NCBI GenBank assembly: GCA_037974665.1
Contig: CM075768.1
Coordinates: 10,903,001 to 10,967,000 of the forward strand
DNA: 64,000 bases
Direction: 5' to 3'
Origin: Ehretia macrophylla
Lineage: Eukaryota > Streptophyta > Magnoliopsida > Boraginales > Ehretiaceae
Shown here: piece by piece, positions 47,708 to 58,811 of the stretch
How positions within the stretch are numbered: the stretch's first letter is position 1
Layout of the letters: every line of letters starts with the position of its first letter
Program-made: the position numbers and the translations under genes
The notes under the pieces: model-generated
What the model was told of the DNA's origin: nothing
Database searches by the model: none
Seen by the model: the letters and a program-made list of their open reading frames with translations, nothing else

Positions 47708-50577
47708 TGTGATAACCCGAACCCGGCATGCATTTAATAGCACTTGACTACATCTGATTAAATGTTTAATTAGTTAAATCAACCAATTTGCACTATTTTA
47801 ATATTTCTCTTGGAAGCATTTAGTAGTTGTATATTGAATAATTAAAAGATTATTATCTATTTTTAATAATTATAGTAATTGAATTTATTCTCTTGTGATT
47901 AATTAAGCGTCATCTTAAATGTTAGGGTTTAATTGTATTTGACTACGTGTTATATTAACTTTCATTTGTATCTTAATATTGACTTCATAATTCTTTAAAA
48001 TATTCTAGAAATGGTTAAATTAATTAATTTAGATGAATATTGATTACCTTGATTGCTGTGATTATTTTAATAATTGGTTTTGGTTGTCTTGCATTAAAAT
48101 CACTCGGTTTTCAAATAAAAGATGAAAGTAATTCCGAGCCAGAGTAAATTTTAAACTATGATGCTTTCCAAAAATGATATATTTCTTAGATTCTTTGATA
48201 TTTAATTGTCACTTCTTTGTTGACGCAAAGTGCATAGCATATCGAGAGCGATAGGTAGAGAACGGTTTCTAGTCCTCAGTAAATAGTGAAACTAGTATTT
48301 AGATGACTTAAATTTTATATTTTAATTGTTGCTAGCTAGAATTAATATTTCCATAGTTGCTTTAGCTTAAAAATGCATAAAAAATAAGCCTATTGACCAA
48401 TTTTAAGTAGTTGACCAAATGCCTTGACTATTTGACCAAGTGGTCATCTTTTAAATAGGCTAAAACCTTGCAAAATAAAAAAAAGGAGCTGAAAACAGAA
48501 CCAGCTAAGGCTGAAAATGGTAGGAGAGAAAAAAAAGAAAATTTCAACTTCAATTCTTCGATTCTTTGCGTGAGCTTCCACGGGGTGGTTTCCGAGGCAT
48601 TCTACGAGGATTTCCTAGCGTCTAGGAGCGTCTAAGGTGAGGGTTTCATGTTTATTTGCGCATTTGAAAGTTTTATGCTTTAACTTTAATTTTTGGGTTT
48701 TATCCGTAGAATGTTATTTTGATCATTTTGAGGCTTATATAATATTCTCTAGCAATCGTAGAACATGTATTTATAGCTTTTTAACTTTTTCTGCGGTTGA
48801 ATATTGAAATTGAAATATAATTTGTTAGTTGAATAGTAAAATATGAATAGTAAACCCTTGAATCGATAAAGTTGCGCTGTTATGCTGTCTGTTGATGTGA
48901 AAAGGTGCTAGGTATGCTAGAATGCCTAAATGTGTGGTTTAATTGGAATGTGTAATGGAAAAACGGAGAAAAATGGCTTGGTGAAAGTCGGGGTCGTTTA
49001 GGTCGAGTTTGGAGTTTTCTCGTTTTGCATGTTGGCATTGTTTCAGGAGGCCATGGAAGCACTTTTGGTGCGATTATGGCGTTGGTTGGGTGTTTGGTTG
49101 GTATAGTTGTCGTTCAAACGAGCAAAGGGGGAAATCGGGACTTTGCGTGAATTCTAGGGTAAAGTAGGGTTTCGGGGTCTTTAGACGTGCCTTATGGTGA
49201 CCTAGGAGGATTAGAGAAGTCGGTTTCCAAAAATCGTGGCTCGTTTGGAAATGGTAGTGTTTTGATAGTTGGGGCCGATTTGTGATTTTGCTTGTTATCT
49301 TGATATTATGCCTATAGAATGCTCAGGGTTGCTTGATATACTTGTTTAATTGGTGTTATTGTTGCTTATTATTGCTTGTTATGCTTGAAAAGTTAGTTGA
49401 ATGCTAGTATTGATTGTGATTGCTTGTTATCTCGTTTGTTGTCACTAGTTTGTATTGTTGTGCTATCGCTCGTTTATTGCCTTGTATCGAGTCTTGCATT
49501 GCATAGTGTCTCGCGTATGAGTGATGGGCCTCTTTGGGTAGCCTCGGGTTGCCAGTGTTGGTTGCTCTAGCTCCGCTGCTATTCCCTTTTCTCTCTTGGG
49601 TTGCCTCCCAGGGAGATTTAGGTCGTAGAATTGATGGTTACTCCTGGGGTATTCCAAACTGGTGATATAAGGTGGTTGCGCGCTTATTGTCATCGTTGTC
49701 AACATCAAGCTCGAGATTGATGTATCGCTCGTGAAATGGTACATTGCTCGTATGAGTGAACCATAGCCTTCAGAGTGTGGTATAGCTTTGAATGGTTGTG
49801 TTAATACTTTCAGTAATTGCTTATTGTATTGATTGTTTGTCTTGATTGCTTATTTATCAGTTATATTGCTTAACTGTCTTATTTGCATTGCACGACTTTC
49901 TTTCTCTCCAATTCGATATCTATCTCTCCTCACTGAGTATACGTGTTGTGTATACTCACTCCTCACTATCACATTTCAGGAAATGTCATGTTAGCTGGAA
50001 AGTTCGTGATTTCGTGAAAGTTCGTGCCTGAAGAGTTGTCTTGCGTGCCTATGTGGCTTGAGTGTCGAAGTTGTAAAGATATATGCTTTCATATGTTGTA
50101 TGTAATTAATGTCAAAAAGTATGTAATTTAAGTTTCATTAGATTGTTGAAGTAGTTGGATAAGTTAGATTATGTATCTAGTTATTATAACTTAACCTCAA
50201 TGCATGTTTGTAATGTCCCAAGAAAAAGAATTAGAATGGCATGATAGTTTATTTTATGCAGTAGCTTAGTATGGTTTAATTATCTAGTTTGAATGTATTT
50301 ATCAAGAATGAAAAGAGATAGGTTAGCTTTTTAATTGGAAATGTATGTATACTTGCTGAGTTTAATTGTTGAGAATCGAGGCTCGGATGGCCTTGAGGTG
50401 GTTTTGAATGTTTGGACAGGGTATTGGTCCACTTATATGCTATCGCAGGTTTTACATTTCGCCTAGAAACTGGGGAGACTCCGTCCGTTTTCCCTGAAAA
50501 TTTTGCCCGGGTTTGGTTTGGGTTGTGATTAGATGATTGATAGAACCTCCGGTCTCGAGAAGGATCGGGGTGTTACA
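47708..50577 (+). repeat. Element B 5' LTR
   Basis: It contains TTTTAAATAGG (TATA-like, about 48449), donor 48637, hairpin 49934-49958, acceptor ending 49979, box GGCTCGGATGGCCTTGAGG at about 50380 and a U5-type tail ending GGGGTGTTACA. Frames in it (48880-49062, 49463-49744) are not conserved as protein. Confidence 0.9.
48637..49979 (+). other. Candidate LTR-internal intron of element B, 5' LTR
   Basis: TCTAAG|GTGAGGG at 48637 and CATTTCAG|GAAATG ending 49979, 1343 nt apart. The CTCAC branch-like A is at 49932, 47 nt before the AG. The hairpin TGAGTATAC-(7 nt)-GTATACTCA has a perfect 9-bp stem. The 3' LTR repeats it at 53367-54710. Confidence 0.48.
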
Positions 50578-50579
50578 GG

Positions 50580-50591
50580 TGGTATCAGAGC
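50580..50591 (+). promoter_or_regulatory. Element B PBS (initiator tRNA-Met) and leader
   Basis: TGGTATCAGAGC lies two bases after the LTR end. The leader CCGGGACAGGGTCCTCGG follows at 50608-50625. Confidence 0.9.
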
Positions 50592-52436
50592 TTGTCTAGC
50601 TCATAAGCCGGGACAGGGTCCTCGGTCTGGTGGTTAGTGACCCTTGAATGTGTGCTTGTTAAGTGTGTCTTGAAAGTGTATGCTTGTATGTGAGATTGTG
50701 TGTCTTGACATGAATGTGTGCTCCTATGTGATATAGTTATGTGTTATGTGTTAATTGTGTACTAAGTGAAGTAAAGTGTCTAGTTGTGCATTGAATTGAC
50801 CTATCGAATTGGCATTGTGAATCGAATCGACCTCGTGAATTGTTATTTGCTTGGAGTATTGCTTGTAATGTGTGTATTGAAATGTCTTGAATTGGTTATG
50901 CTGTGATTTGAATTGATTATGTTGTGCTTGATTTGATTGTCATGCTTGAGTGACTTTGTTGAATAAACTCTTTTGTAAACTTGCTTGCATAGTAGTTTAA
51001 GGCATGTGTATAAATGTGATATCTTGGCATTCATACATGTCCCGTGGAAATGGTAAGAAATACTTCTTCCTCCCCTGAAGAAAGTGGTTCACCGCTGGCT
51101 TTTCAAGGTGTATGGATTGGCAGGAAATGAATGGCATTTGACTAGCCTTTATTTGGGAATTGGTGTTTGCTTTTGGAGCTCGGTTATTGGCAAATCTCTA
51201 TGGTCCTCCTCTGTGCTTAACAGTTGTGAAAGAGTAGCTTTCTCTTGGAGTTTTATTTGGATATTCTTTAGAGCATTCTTTGGTTTTCTTAATGGGTATT
51301 CTTTGGAGACTTCTGTTGGCATTTCTCGGTGGATTTGGCTATTGGGATTTTAATCGGCCTTACTGCACAGTATTATCTATGGCATATGTGTCTCGGTCTT
51401 TATTGGTGTGATACTAGCATTCCTGATTGAAAATTCTTCAATGGTATTTTATGGAATTCTCAGTGGCCAATTATTTAGTATTTACTTATTGGGCAAACTT
51501 GGCTACTTTCTTATTGGAGCATTGTTTTGGATATCTTTTTCAGTGTTCCTCAGTAGGTTTGGTATTTGGAGTTCCTATCAGACTTATTGTATAATACTAC
51601 TTATGGTATTCTTTGAAATTCTTATTGGGCGTTCTATTGGTATTTTCCTTATTAGCAAGGTTGTATGAAGTTCTCACTTGGCAAACAGTGAAGAGGCCTC
51701 AGAGTTTGGTTTCGATATATTGTTCACCAGTTCGGTGTTTATCCTTGGAGTTTTCATCCATCTGGGAAGCTATGTTTGTTATTCAACTTGATTGTCTTAT
51801 TGGGCACATTATATTTTCTCTGCTATTCCTTAGACATTCATCTCAGCATTTGATAGCGATACTCGGAATCTAATTGGTTGTCCTATGGGGTTATTGTTTG
51901 GAAGGCTTCTTTGGAACTTTTGAAGTATATTTGATTGGGTTTCTTAGTATTTTTTCCAGCACTCTTAACAGGGAATTCTTCTATGAAATTCATGACCAGC
52001 GGGGTAATTCTTTGGACCTCTAGATGGAACCTTTGTTTGAGCTTTTATTTGGCTTCTTGCTTGGGAATTCTCGGGTAGTAATAGTTAGACTTCTATTGGA
52101 GGTTCGTGCGTGAGGTATTCTTCTTGTCATTATTGTGTGGTATTAATGACATCTACAGTATCTTTGCTTTAGTCTTTGTTGGTATTATCTCGGCGCTCTT
52201 GGTTGGAATTTATTCTTCTTCGGTATTCGTGTCAACGGGATTCTTGTACGGTATCTACATTTGAGCCTTTATTTGGCGTTACCACTTGGCATTTCTACTT
52301 GAACTTTCCTATTGGTCATCTTGATGAAATACTTGTTCAGTAGCTAATAAAGATTAGTCATAATTGGATTTCAGATGATGCTGAGTTCTATTGGAAGAAG
52401 AATTGCGAGGACACAATTGTTTTAAGGGGGGAAGGA
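50592..52436 (+). other. Element B internal region, non-coding, GGTATTC-type repeats
   Basis: The conserved block is at about 51029-51098 (TCATACATG, GAAATGGTAAGAAA, CTCCCCTGAAGAAA). Degenerate TTGGTATTCTTATTGG-like units run from about 51130 to 52390. The hairpin AATTGCG-AGGA-CACAATT (52401-52418, one mismatch) and PPT TTTAAGGGGGGAAGGA follow. Three hydrophobic frames (51084-51353, 51408-51668 and 51613-51873) arise from the T/G-rich repeats. Their hydrophobicity is compositional. Confidence 0.75.
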
Positions 52437-55309
52437 TGTGATAACCCGAACCCGGCATGCATTTAATAACACTTGACTGCATTTGATTAAAAGTTTAATT
52501 AGTTAAATCAACCAATTTGCACTATTTTAATATTTCTCTTGGAAGCATTTAGTAGTTGTATATTGAATAATTAAAAGATTATTATCTATTTCTAATAATT
52601 ATAGTAATTGAACTTATTCTCTTGTGATTAATTAAGCGTCATCTTAAATGTTAGGGTTTAATTGTATTTGACTACGTGTTATATTAACTTTCATTTGTAT
52701 CTTAATATTGACTTCATAATTCTTTAAAATATTCTAGAAATGGTTAAATTAATTAATTTAGATAAATATTGATTACCTTGATTGCTGTGATTATTTTAAT
52801 AATCGGTTTTGGTTGTCTTGCATTAAAATCACTCTGTTTTCAAATAAATGATGAAAGTAATTCCAAGCCAGAGTAAATTTTAAACTATGATGCTTTCCAA
52901 AAATGATATATTTCTTAGATTCTTTGAGATTTAATTGTCATTTCTTTGTTGACGCAAAGTGCATAGCATATTGAGAGCGATAGGTAGAGAACGGTTTCTA
53001 GTCCTCAGCAAATAGTGAAACTAGTATTTAGATGACTTAAATTTTATATTTTAATTGTTGCTAGCTAGAATTAATATTTCCATAGTTGTTTTAGCTTAAA
53101 AATGCATAAAAAATAAGCCTATTGACCAATTTTAAGTAGTTGACCAAGTGCCTTGACTATTTGACCAAGTGGTCATCTTTTAAATAGGCTAAAACCTTGC
53201 AAAATAAAAAAAAGGGAGCTGAAAACAGAACCAGCTAAGGCCGAAAATGGTAGGAGAGAAAAAAAAGAAAATTTCAACTTCAATTCTTCGATTCTTCGCG
53301 TGAGCTTCCACTGGGTGGTTTCCGAGGCATCCTACGAGGTTTTCCTAGCGTCTAGGAGCATCTAAGGTGAGGGTTTCATGTTTATTTGCGCATTTGAAAG
53401 TTTTATGCTTTAACTTTAATTTTTGGATTTTATTCGTAGAATGTTATTTTGATCGTTTTGAGGCTTATAGAATATTCTCTAGCAATCGTAGAACATGTAT
53501 TTATAGCTTTTTAACATTTTCTGCGGTTGAATATTGAAATTGAAATATAATTTGTTAGTTGAATAGTAAAATATGAATAGTAAATCCTTGAATCGATAAA
53601 GTTGCGCTGTTATACTGTCTGTTGATGTGAAAAGGTGCTAGGTATGCTAGAATGCCTAAATGTGTGGTTTAATTGGAATGTGTAATGGAAAAATGGAGAA
53701 AAAACGGCTTGGTGAAAGTCGGGGTCGTTTAGGTCGAGTTTGGAGTTTTCTCGTTTTGCGTGTTGACATTGTTTTGGGAGGCCATGGAAGCACTTTTGGT
53801 GCGATTATGGCGTTGGTTGGGTGTTTGGTTGGTATAGTTGAAGTTCAAACGAGCAAAGGGGAAAATCGGGACTTTGCGTGAATTCTAGGGTAAAGTAGGG
53901 TTTCGGGGTCTTTAGACGTGCCTTATGGTGACTTAGGAGGATTGGCGAAGTCGGTTTCCAGAACTCGTGGCTCGTTTGGAAATGGTAGTGTTTTGATAGT
54001 TGGGGCTGATTTGTGATTTTGCTTGTTATCTTGATATTATGCCTATAGAATGCTTAGGGTTGCTTGATATACTTGTTTAATTGGTGTTATTGTTGCTTAT
54101 TATTGCTTGTTATGCTTGAAAAGTTAGTTGAATGCTAGTATTGATTGTGATTGCTTGTTATCTCGTTTGTTGTCACTAGTTTGTATTGTTGTGCTATTGC
54201 TCGTTTATTGCCTTGTATCAAGTCTTGCATTGTATAGTGTCTCGCGCGTGAGTGATGGGCCTCTCTGGGTAGCCTCGGGTTGCCAGTGTTGGTTGCTCTA
54301 GCTCCGCTGCTATTCCCTTTTCTCGCTTGGGTTGCCTCCCAGGGAGATTTGGGTCGTAGAATTGATGGTTACTCCTGGGGTATTCCAAACTGGTGATATA
54401 AGGTGGTTGCGCACTTATTGTCATCGTTGTCAACATCAAGCTCGAGATTGATGTATCGCTCTTGAAATGGTACATTGCTCGTATGAGTGAACCATAGCCT
54501 TCAGAGTGTGGTATAGCTTTGAATGGTTGTGTTAATGCTTTCAGTAATTGCTTATTGTATTGATTGTTTGTCTTGATTGCTTATTTATCAGTTATATTGC
54601 TTAACTGTCTTATTTGCATTGCATGACTTTCTTTCTCTCCAATTCGATATCTGTCTCGCCTCACTGAGTATACGTGTTGTGTATACTCACTCCTCACCAC
54701 CACATTTCAGGAAATGTCATGTTAGTTGGAAAGTTCGTGATTTCGTGAAAGTTCGTGCCTGAAGAGTTGTCTTGCGTGCCTATGTGGCTTGAGTGTCGAA
54801 GTTGTAAATATATATGCTTTCATATGTTGTATGTAATTAATGTCAAAAAGTATGGAATTTAAGTTTCATTAGATTGTTGAAGTAGTTGGATAAGTTAGAT
54901 TATGTATCTAGTTATTATAACTTAACCTCAATGCATGTTTGTAATGTCCCAAGAAAAAGAATTAGAATGGCATGATAGTTTATTTTATGCAGTAGCTTAG
55001 TATGGTTTAATTGTCTAGTTTGATTGTATTTGTTAAGAATGAAAAGAGATAGGTTAGCTTTTTAATTGGAAATGTATGTATACTTGCTGAGTTTAATTGT
55101 TGAGAACCGAGGCTCGGATGGCCTTGAGGTGGTTTTGAATGTTTGGACAAGGTATTGGTCCACTTATATGCTATCGCATGTTTTACATTTCGCCTAGAAA
55201 CAGGGAAGGCTCCGTCCGTTTTCCCTAAAAATTTTGCCCGGGTTTGGTTTGAGTTGTGATTAGATCGATTGATAGAACCTCCGGTTTCGAGAGGGATCGG
55301 GGTGTTACA
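52437..55309 (+). repeat. Element B 3' LTR
   Basis: It is collinear with the 5' LTR over 2.87 kb and ends GGGGTGTTACA before TSD GGAGT. The frame at 53660-53881 is not supported as a gene. Confidence 0.92.
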
Positions 55310-55314
55310 GGAGT

Positions 55315-55919
55315 GCTTATTTTTTTGCGATTTCAAGCCCGAACTTTTTGATGAGTTCCTTAATGTACTTGGCATGATTTATGAAGATCCCTTCCTTTGT
55401 TTGTTTGATTTGAAGTCCAAGTAAGAAATTTAATTCTCCCATCATGCTCATTTCAAATTCTTTATACATACAATCAGAAAAATACTTGCAAAGGGATTCG
55501 TTATTAGTACCAAAAATAATATCATCAATATATAATTGAACAAGCAAGATATCTTTAGCTTTTCTTTTTACAAATAATGTAGAGTCTAGTTTGCCTCTAG
55601 AAAAGCCGTTATCAAGTAGATAATTACTTAATCTATCATACCATTCCCTAGGTACTTGTTTAAGTCCATAAAGAGCTTTTTGAAGTTTGAATACATGACT
55701 TGATAAATTTGTATTTTCAAAACCAGGTGGTTGTTCAACATAAACTTCTTCTTGAAGATAACCATTTAAGAAAGCACTTTTGACATCCATTTGATAAAGT
55801 TTGAAGTTCATAGAACATGCAAATGCTAGCAACATTCGAATGGATTCAAGTCGAGCTACTAGTGCAAAGGTTTCTTCATAGTCTATTCCTTCTTCTTGAT
55901 TATACCCTTGTACAACCAA
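55315..55919 (-). pseudogene. Element E pol: copia reverse transcriptase
   Basis: A 200-codon open frame on the minus strand. It begins [20 protein letters not shown] and continues with [50 protein letters not shown] (the catalytic YxDD box intact) and [20 protein letters not shown]. The order and spacing are those of copia RT. Near its end a run of seven A codes for a frameshift (one more A would restore the frame into TPMGTS at 47702), and element B splits the gene there. Function: cDNA synthesis. Confidence 0.92.
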
Positions 55920-56435
55920 TCTAGCCTTATTTTTAGTTACATTAACGATTCATCTAGTATGTTTCGAAAAACCCATTTTGTACCAATAATCGGGTAATTA
56001 CTAGCTCTTTCAACTAAGGTCCAAACTTGATTTCTTTCGAATTGATTAAGCTCTTCTTACATAGCAATAATTCAATCATCATCCAATAATGTTTCTTTTA
56101 TGTTCTTAGGTTCAATTTGAGATATAAAAGCAACATGTTCACAAAAAGTATTTAGATTGGATTGAGTTCTTACACCTTGTGATGGATCTCCGAGGATTTG
56201 ATCATTTGGATGATTTTTGATAAATTTCCAACATTTTGGAAGATCTTGATTTGTTGATGTGATTTGATCATTTGATGTTGGTTGTTCTTCGTCAATTGGA
56301 GTTTCAATTTGATTGCTTGTGGATGTATTACCTTCTTCACTTGTAGAAATAAGTTGACCCTATTCTTCAACTTGTTGAATGCTTACATCATCATCTTCAT
56401 CTTTTCTTGACATAAAGGGGTTAGTTTTATCAAAA
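55920..56435 (-). pseudogene. Element E integrase-RT linker
   Basis: Degraded sequence between the integrase C-terminus and RT. The frame 56370-56170 is Lys/Gln-rich, as expected for the variable linker, and several stops are present. Confidence 0.55.
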
Positions 56436-57308
56436 TTAATATTGCATAGATTCCTCAATTACCGAGGTTCTTTTATTGTAAACTCTATATGCCTTGCTTC
56501 TAGAAGAACAACCAATAAAAATACATTCGTCGGATTTTGAATCAAACTTACCGAGATGATCTTTGTTATTTAAGATGAAGCCTTTACATCCAAAAATTTT
56601 AAAATGTGAAATATTGGAGTACGTCTTTTCCATAGTTCATATGGAGTTTTCTTGAGAGAAGGTCTAATCAAAACTCTATTCAAGACATAGCAAGCCGTAT
56701 TGACAACTTCTCCCCAAAAGTATGTAGGCAAGTTGTTTTCTTTTAACATTGTTCTTGCCATTTCTTGTAGAGTTCGATTTTTTCTTTCAACAACCCCATT
56801 TTGTTGAGAAGTTCTAGGAGCCAAAAAGTTATGCTCAATGCCATTTTGTTCACATAATTCCACAAAAGATGCATTTATGAATTCTGTGCCTTGATCACTA
56901 TGAATGCATGAAATGTAGTATTCTTTCTCATTTTGCACTCTTTTATAGAATTTTGCAAACTCATTGAAAGCATCACTTTTGAGAGCAAAAAACATGACCC
57001 ATGTGTATCTAGTATAATCATCAACAATAACAAAGACATATCTAGATTTTCCTAGACTTATTACATCCATTGGTCCAAAAAGGTCCATATAAAGTTTTTG
57101 TAAAGCTTTTGATGTGGTCACATGGCTAATGGTTTTGAAAGATGCTTTATGTTGTTTTCCAATTGACATGCATCACATAAATGACCTTTTTCAAACTTGG
57201 TCTAAGGAAGGCCTCATACAAGATCCTTTCGAGAATGTTTACCAAGTAGATCCATGCTAATATATCCTAATCTTCTATGCCATAACCAAGAACTTTAATT
57301 TGTTGTGA
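56436..57308 (-). pseudogene. Element E integrase (copia)
   Basis: Frame 57169-56570 (199 codons) starts IGKQHKASFKTISHVTTSKA and continues with MDLFGPMDVISLGKSRYVFV, DDYTRYTWVMF, IHSDQGTEFIN and QQNGVVERKNRTLQEMARTM. The DDE residues (D of MDLFGP, D of HSDQGTEF, E of VVERKNR) are present. Frame 56633-56436 holds the C-terminal HFKIFGCKGFILNNKDHLGK and AYRVYNKRT. The preceding HHCC zinc domain (57308-57170) is visible but frameshifted. The enzyme would join cDNA ends to the target. Confidence 0.9.
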
Positions 57309-58739
57309 TTAAACAATCAATATTTTAGCATGATATACTTTCAAAGTCAATGATATAGACATTTCATGTCTATTTGCAATAAACAACACATTTTTCATTT
57401 TGTCAAAAATAGTGCAACATGATGATTTAAATTCAACTAGATAATCATTATCACATAGTTGACTCACACTTAGCAAATTATGTTGCAATCCTTTCACAAT
57501 TAGCACATCATGGATAGATATATTATTTTTATTTCCAGTGCTACTTTTACCAATAATTTTACCTTTCTCATTATTTCCAAAGCTCACAAAACCTTTGTAA
57601 TTTTTGATAGGCTCATAGAAAAGAGATGGATCACCGGTCATATGTCTTGAACATCCACTATCAATGACCCAATTTCCTTCGTACTTCATCCTTAACGTAA
57701 CCTCATCATCCTCTTTTGTCATAAGACAAACGATGTTTGCCACTTCTTCATTTTCGCTTTCTTCATCATCGTCATCAACGTATGTTTCTTTCAAGGCTTT
57801 TCCTCCCTTGGTTTTGATTGGTTTTGGACAATTTTCTTTTATGTGACCCGTCTTGTCACAATTGAAACATCTTCCTTCTTCTTTTGGTTTGTTTCTCCCT
57901 TTGTTCATAAACTTATTGTAAGGAGCTTTGCTTATCTCTTTGAATTTGAAAAATTTCTTAAAGTTCCTTGTAAGAAGAGCTATCTCATCATCATCTTCTT
58001 TGTTTTCTTCATCTTCATCACTTGAGTAAGCCTTTGATGCAAGAAGTGCAAGTGACTTCTTGTTATTTCTTTTTTCTTCTTCTCGGTCCTTCTTCTTCAA
58101 CTCATGGCTTATAAGAGATCACATAAGTTCACTAAGAATGAGAGTTTTGAGGTCTCTAGCTTCCTCAATAGTCGATACTTTAGCTTCCCATGGCTCAGTT
58201 AAGCTTCAGAGAACTTTTCCTATCAATTCTTCGTTAGAAAACTATTTTCCAAAAGATTTTAGAGCATTAACAATATCGGTAAATCTAGAATACATTTTTT
58301 CAATCTTTTCATTAAAAGACATTTTGAACATTTCATATTTATGAACAAGCATGTTTATTCTACTTTCTTTAACTTGGTTAGTTCCCTCATATGTGACTTA
58401 TAATTGATCCCAAAATTCTTTAGTACTTTTGCATCCAGAAATTTTGTTGAACTCATTTGAATCTAAAGCAAGATATAGCATGTTCATAGCTTTAAAATTT
58501 CTTTCACACATTTTGAAATCATCATCATTATAGTTTTTTTCCGATTTAGGGACAATGATTCTTTGTTCTCCTTCCTTTTTAGTTAGAGTAGGATTGGTTG
58601 GTCCATTTTTTATCACTTTCCAAACTCTTATGTCATTTGCTAGAATATAGATTCTCATCCTAGTTTTCCAAAAAGAATAGTTTGGTCCATTAAACAATGG
58701 TGGTCTAGAGGAAGATTGTCCTTCAACTATATTAGACAT
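57309..58739 (-). pseudogene. Element E gag and protease
   Basis: The ATG at 58739 starts MSNIVEGQSSSRPPLFNGPN and YSFWKTRMRIYI, the N-terminus of copia gag. The same sequence continues with three stops between 58400 and 58110 into frame 58100-57309. There the CCHC knuckle CFNCDKTGHIKENC lies at residues 78-91 and the protease motif WVIDSGCSRHMTGD has its catalytic DSG at residues 147-149. The fusion of nucleocapsid and protease in one frame is normal for copia. Acidic runs (DEDEENKEDDDE) surround the knuckle. The premature stops make it non-functional. Confidence 0.9.
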
Positions 58740-58795
58740 TTATGAGCTTGCCATAGAGATCTTCTACTAGATATTAAGCTATATGTATTGTACTA

Positions 58796-58810
58796 GCTCT
58801 TGATACTACT
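58796..58810 (-). promoter_or_regulatory. Element E PBS
   Basis: The minus strand reads GTAGTATCAAAGAGC directly after the 5' LTR, an imperfect match to the initiator-Met PBS used by copia elements. Confidence 0.5.
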
Positions 58811-58811
58811 T

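Larger units (their letters stand above)
47708..55309 (+). mobile_element. Element B: non-coding LTR retrotransposon, TSD GGAGT
   Basis: LTRs 47708-50577 (2870 bp) and 52437-55309 (2873 bp), TGTGATAACC...GGGGTGTTACA, are flanked by perfect GGAGT at 47703-47707 and 55310-55314. The internal region is 1859 bp with PBS TGGTATCAGAGC, the shared leader, the GAAATGGTAAGAAA block, about 1.2 kb of GGTATTC-type repeats, hairpin and PPT. No retroelement protein is encoded. It is inserted in the RT gene of element E in the opposite orientation. The two LTRs differ by a modest number of substitutions, so the insertion is relatively young. Confidence 0.93.

Noticed and set aside
51084-51873. Hydrophobic ORFs in element B (also 8029-8313 and 28346-28561) that might be envelope-like membrane proteins
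   Set aside because: Hydrophobicity comes from T/G-rich degenerate GGTATTC repeats. The frames do not correspond between elements and there is no signal peptide or conserved motif.
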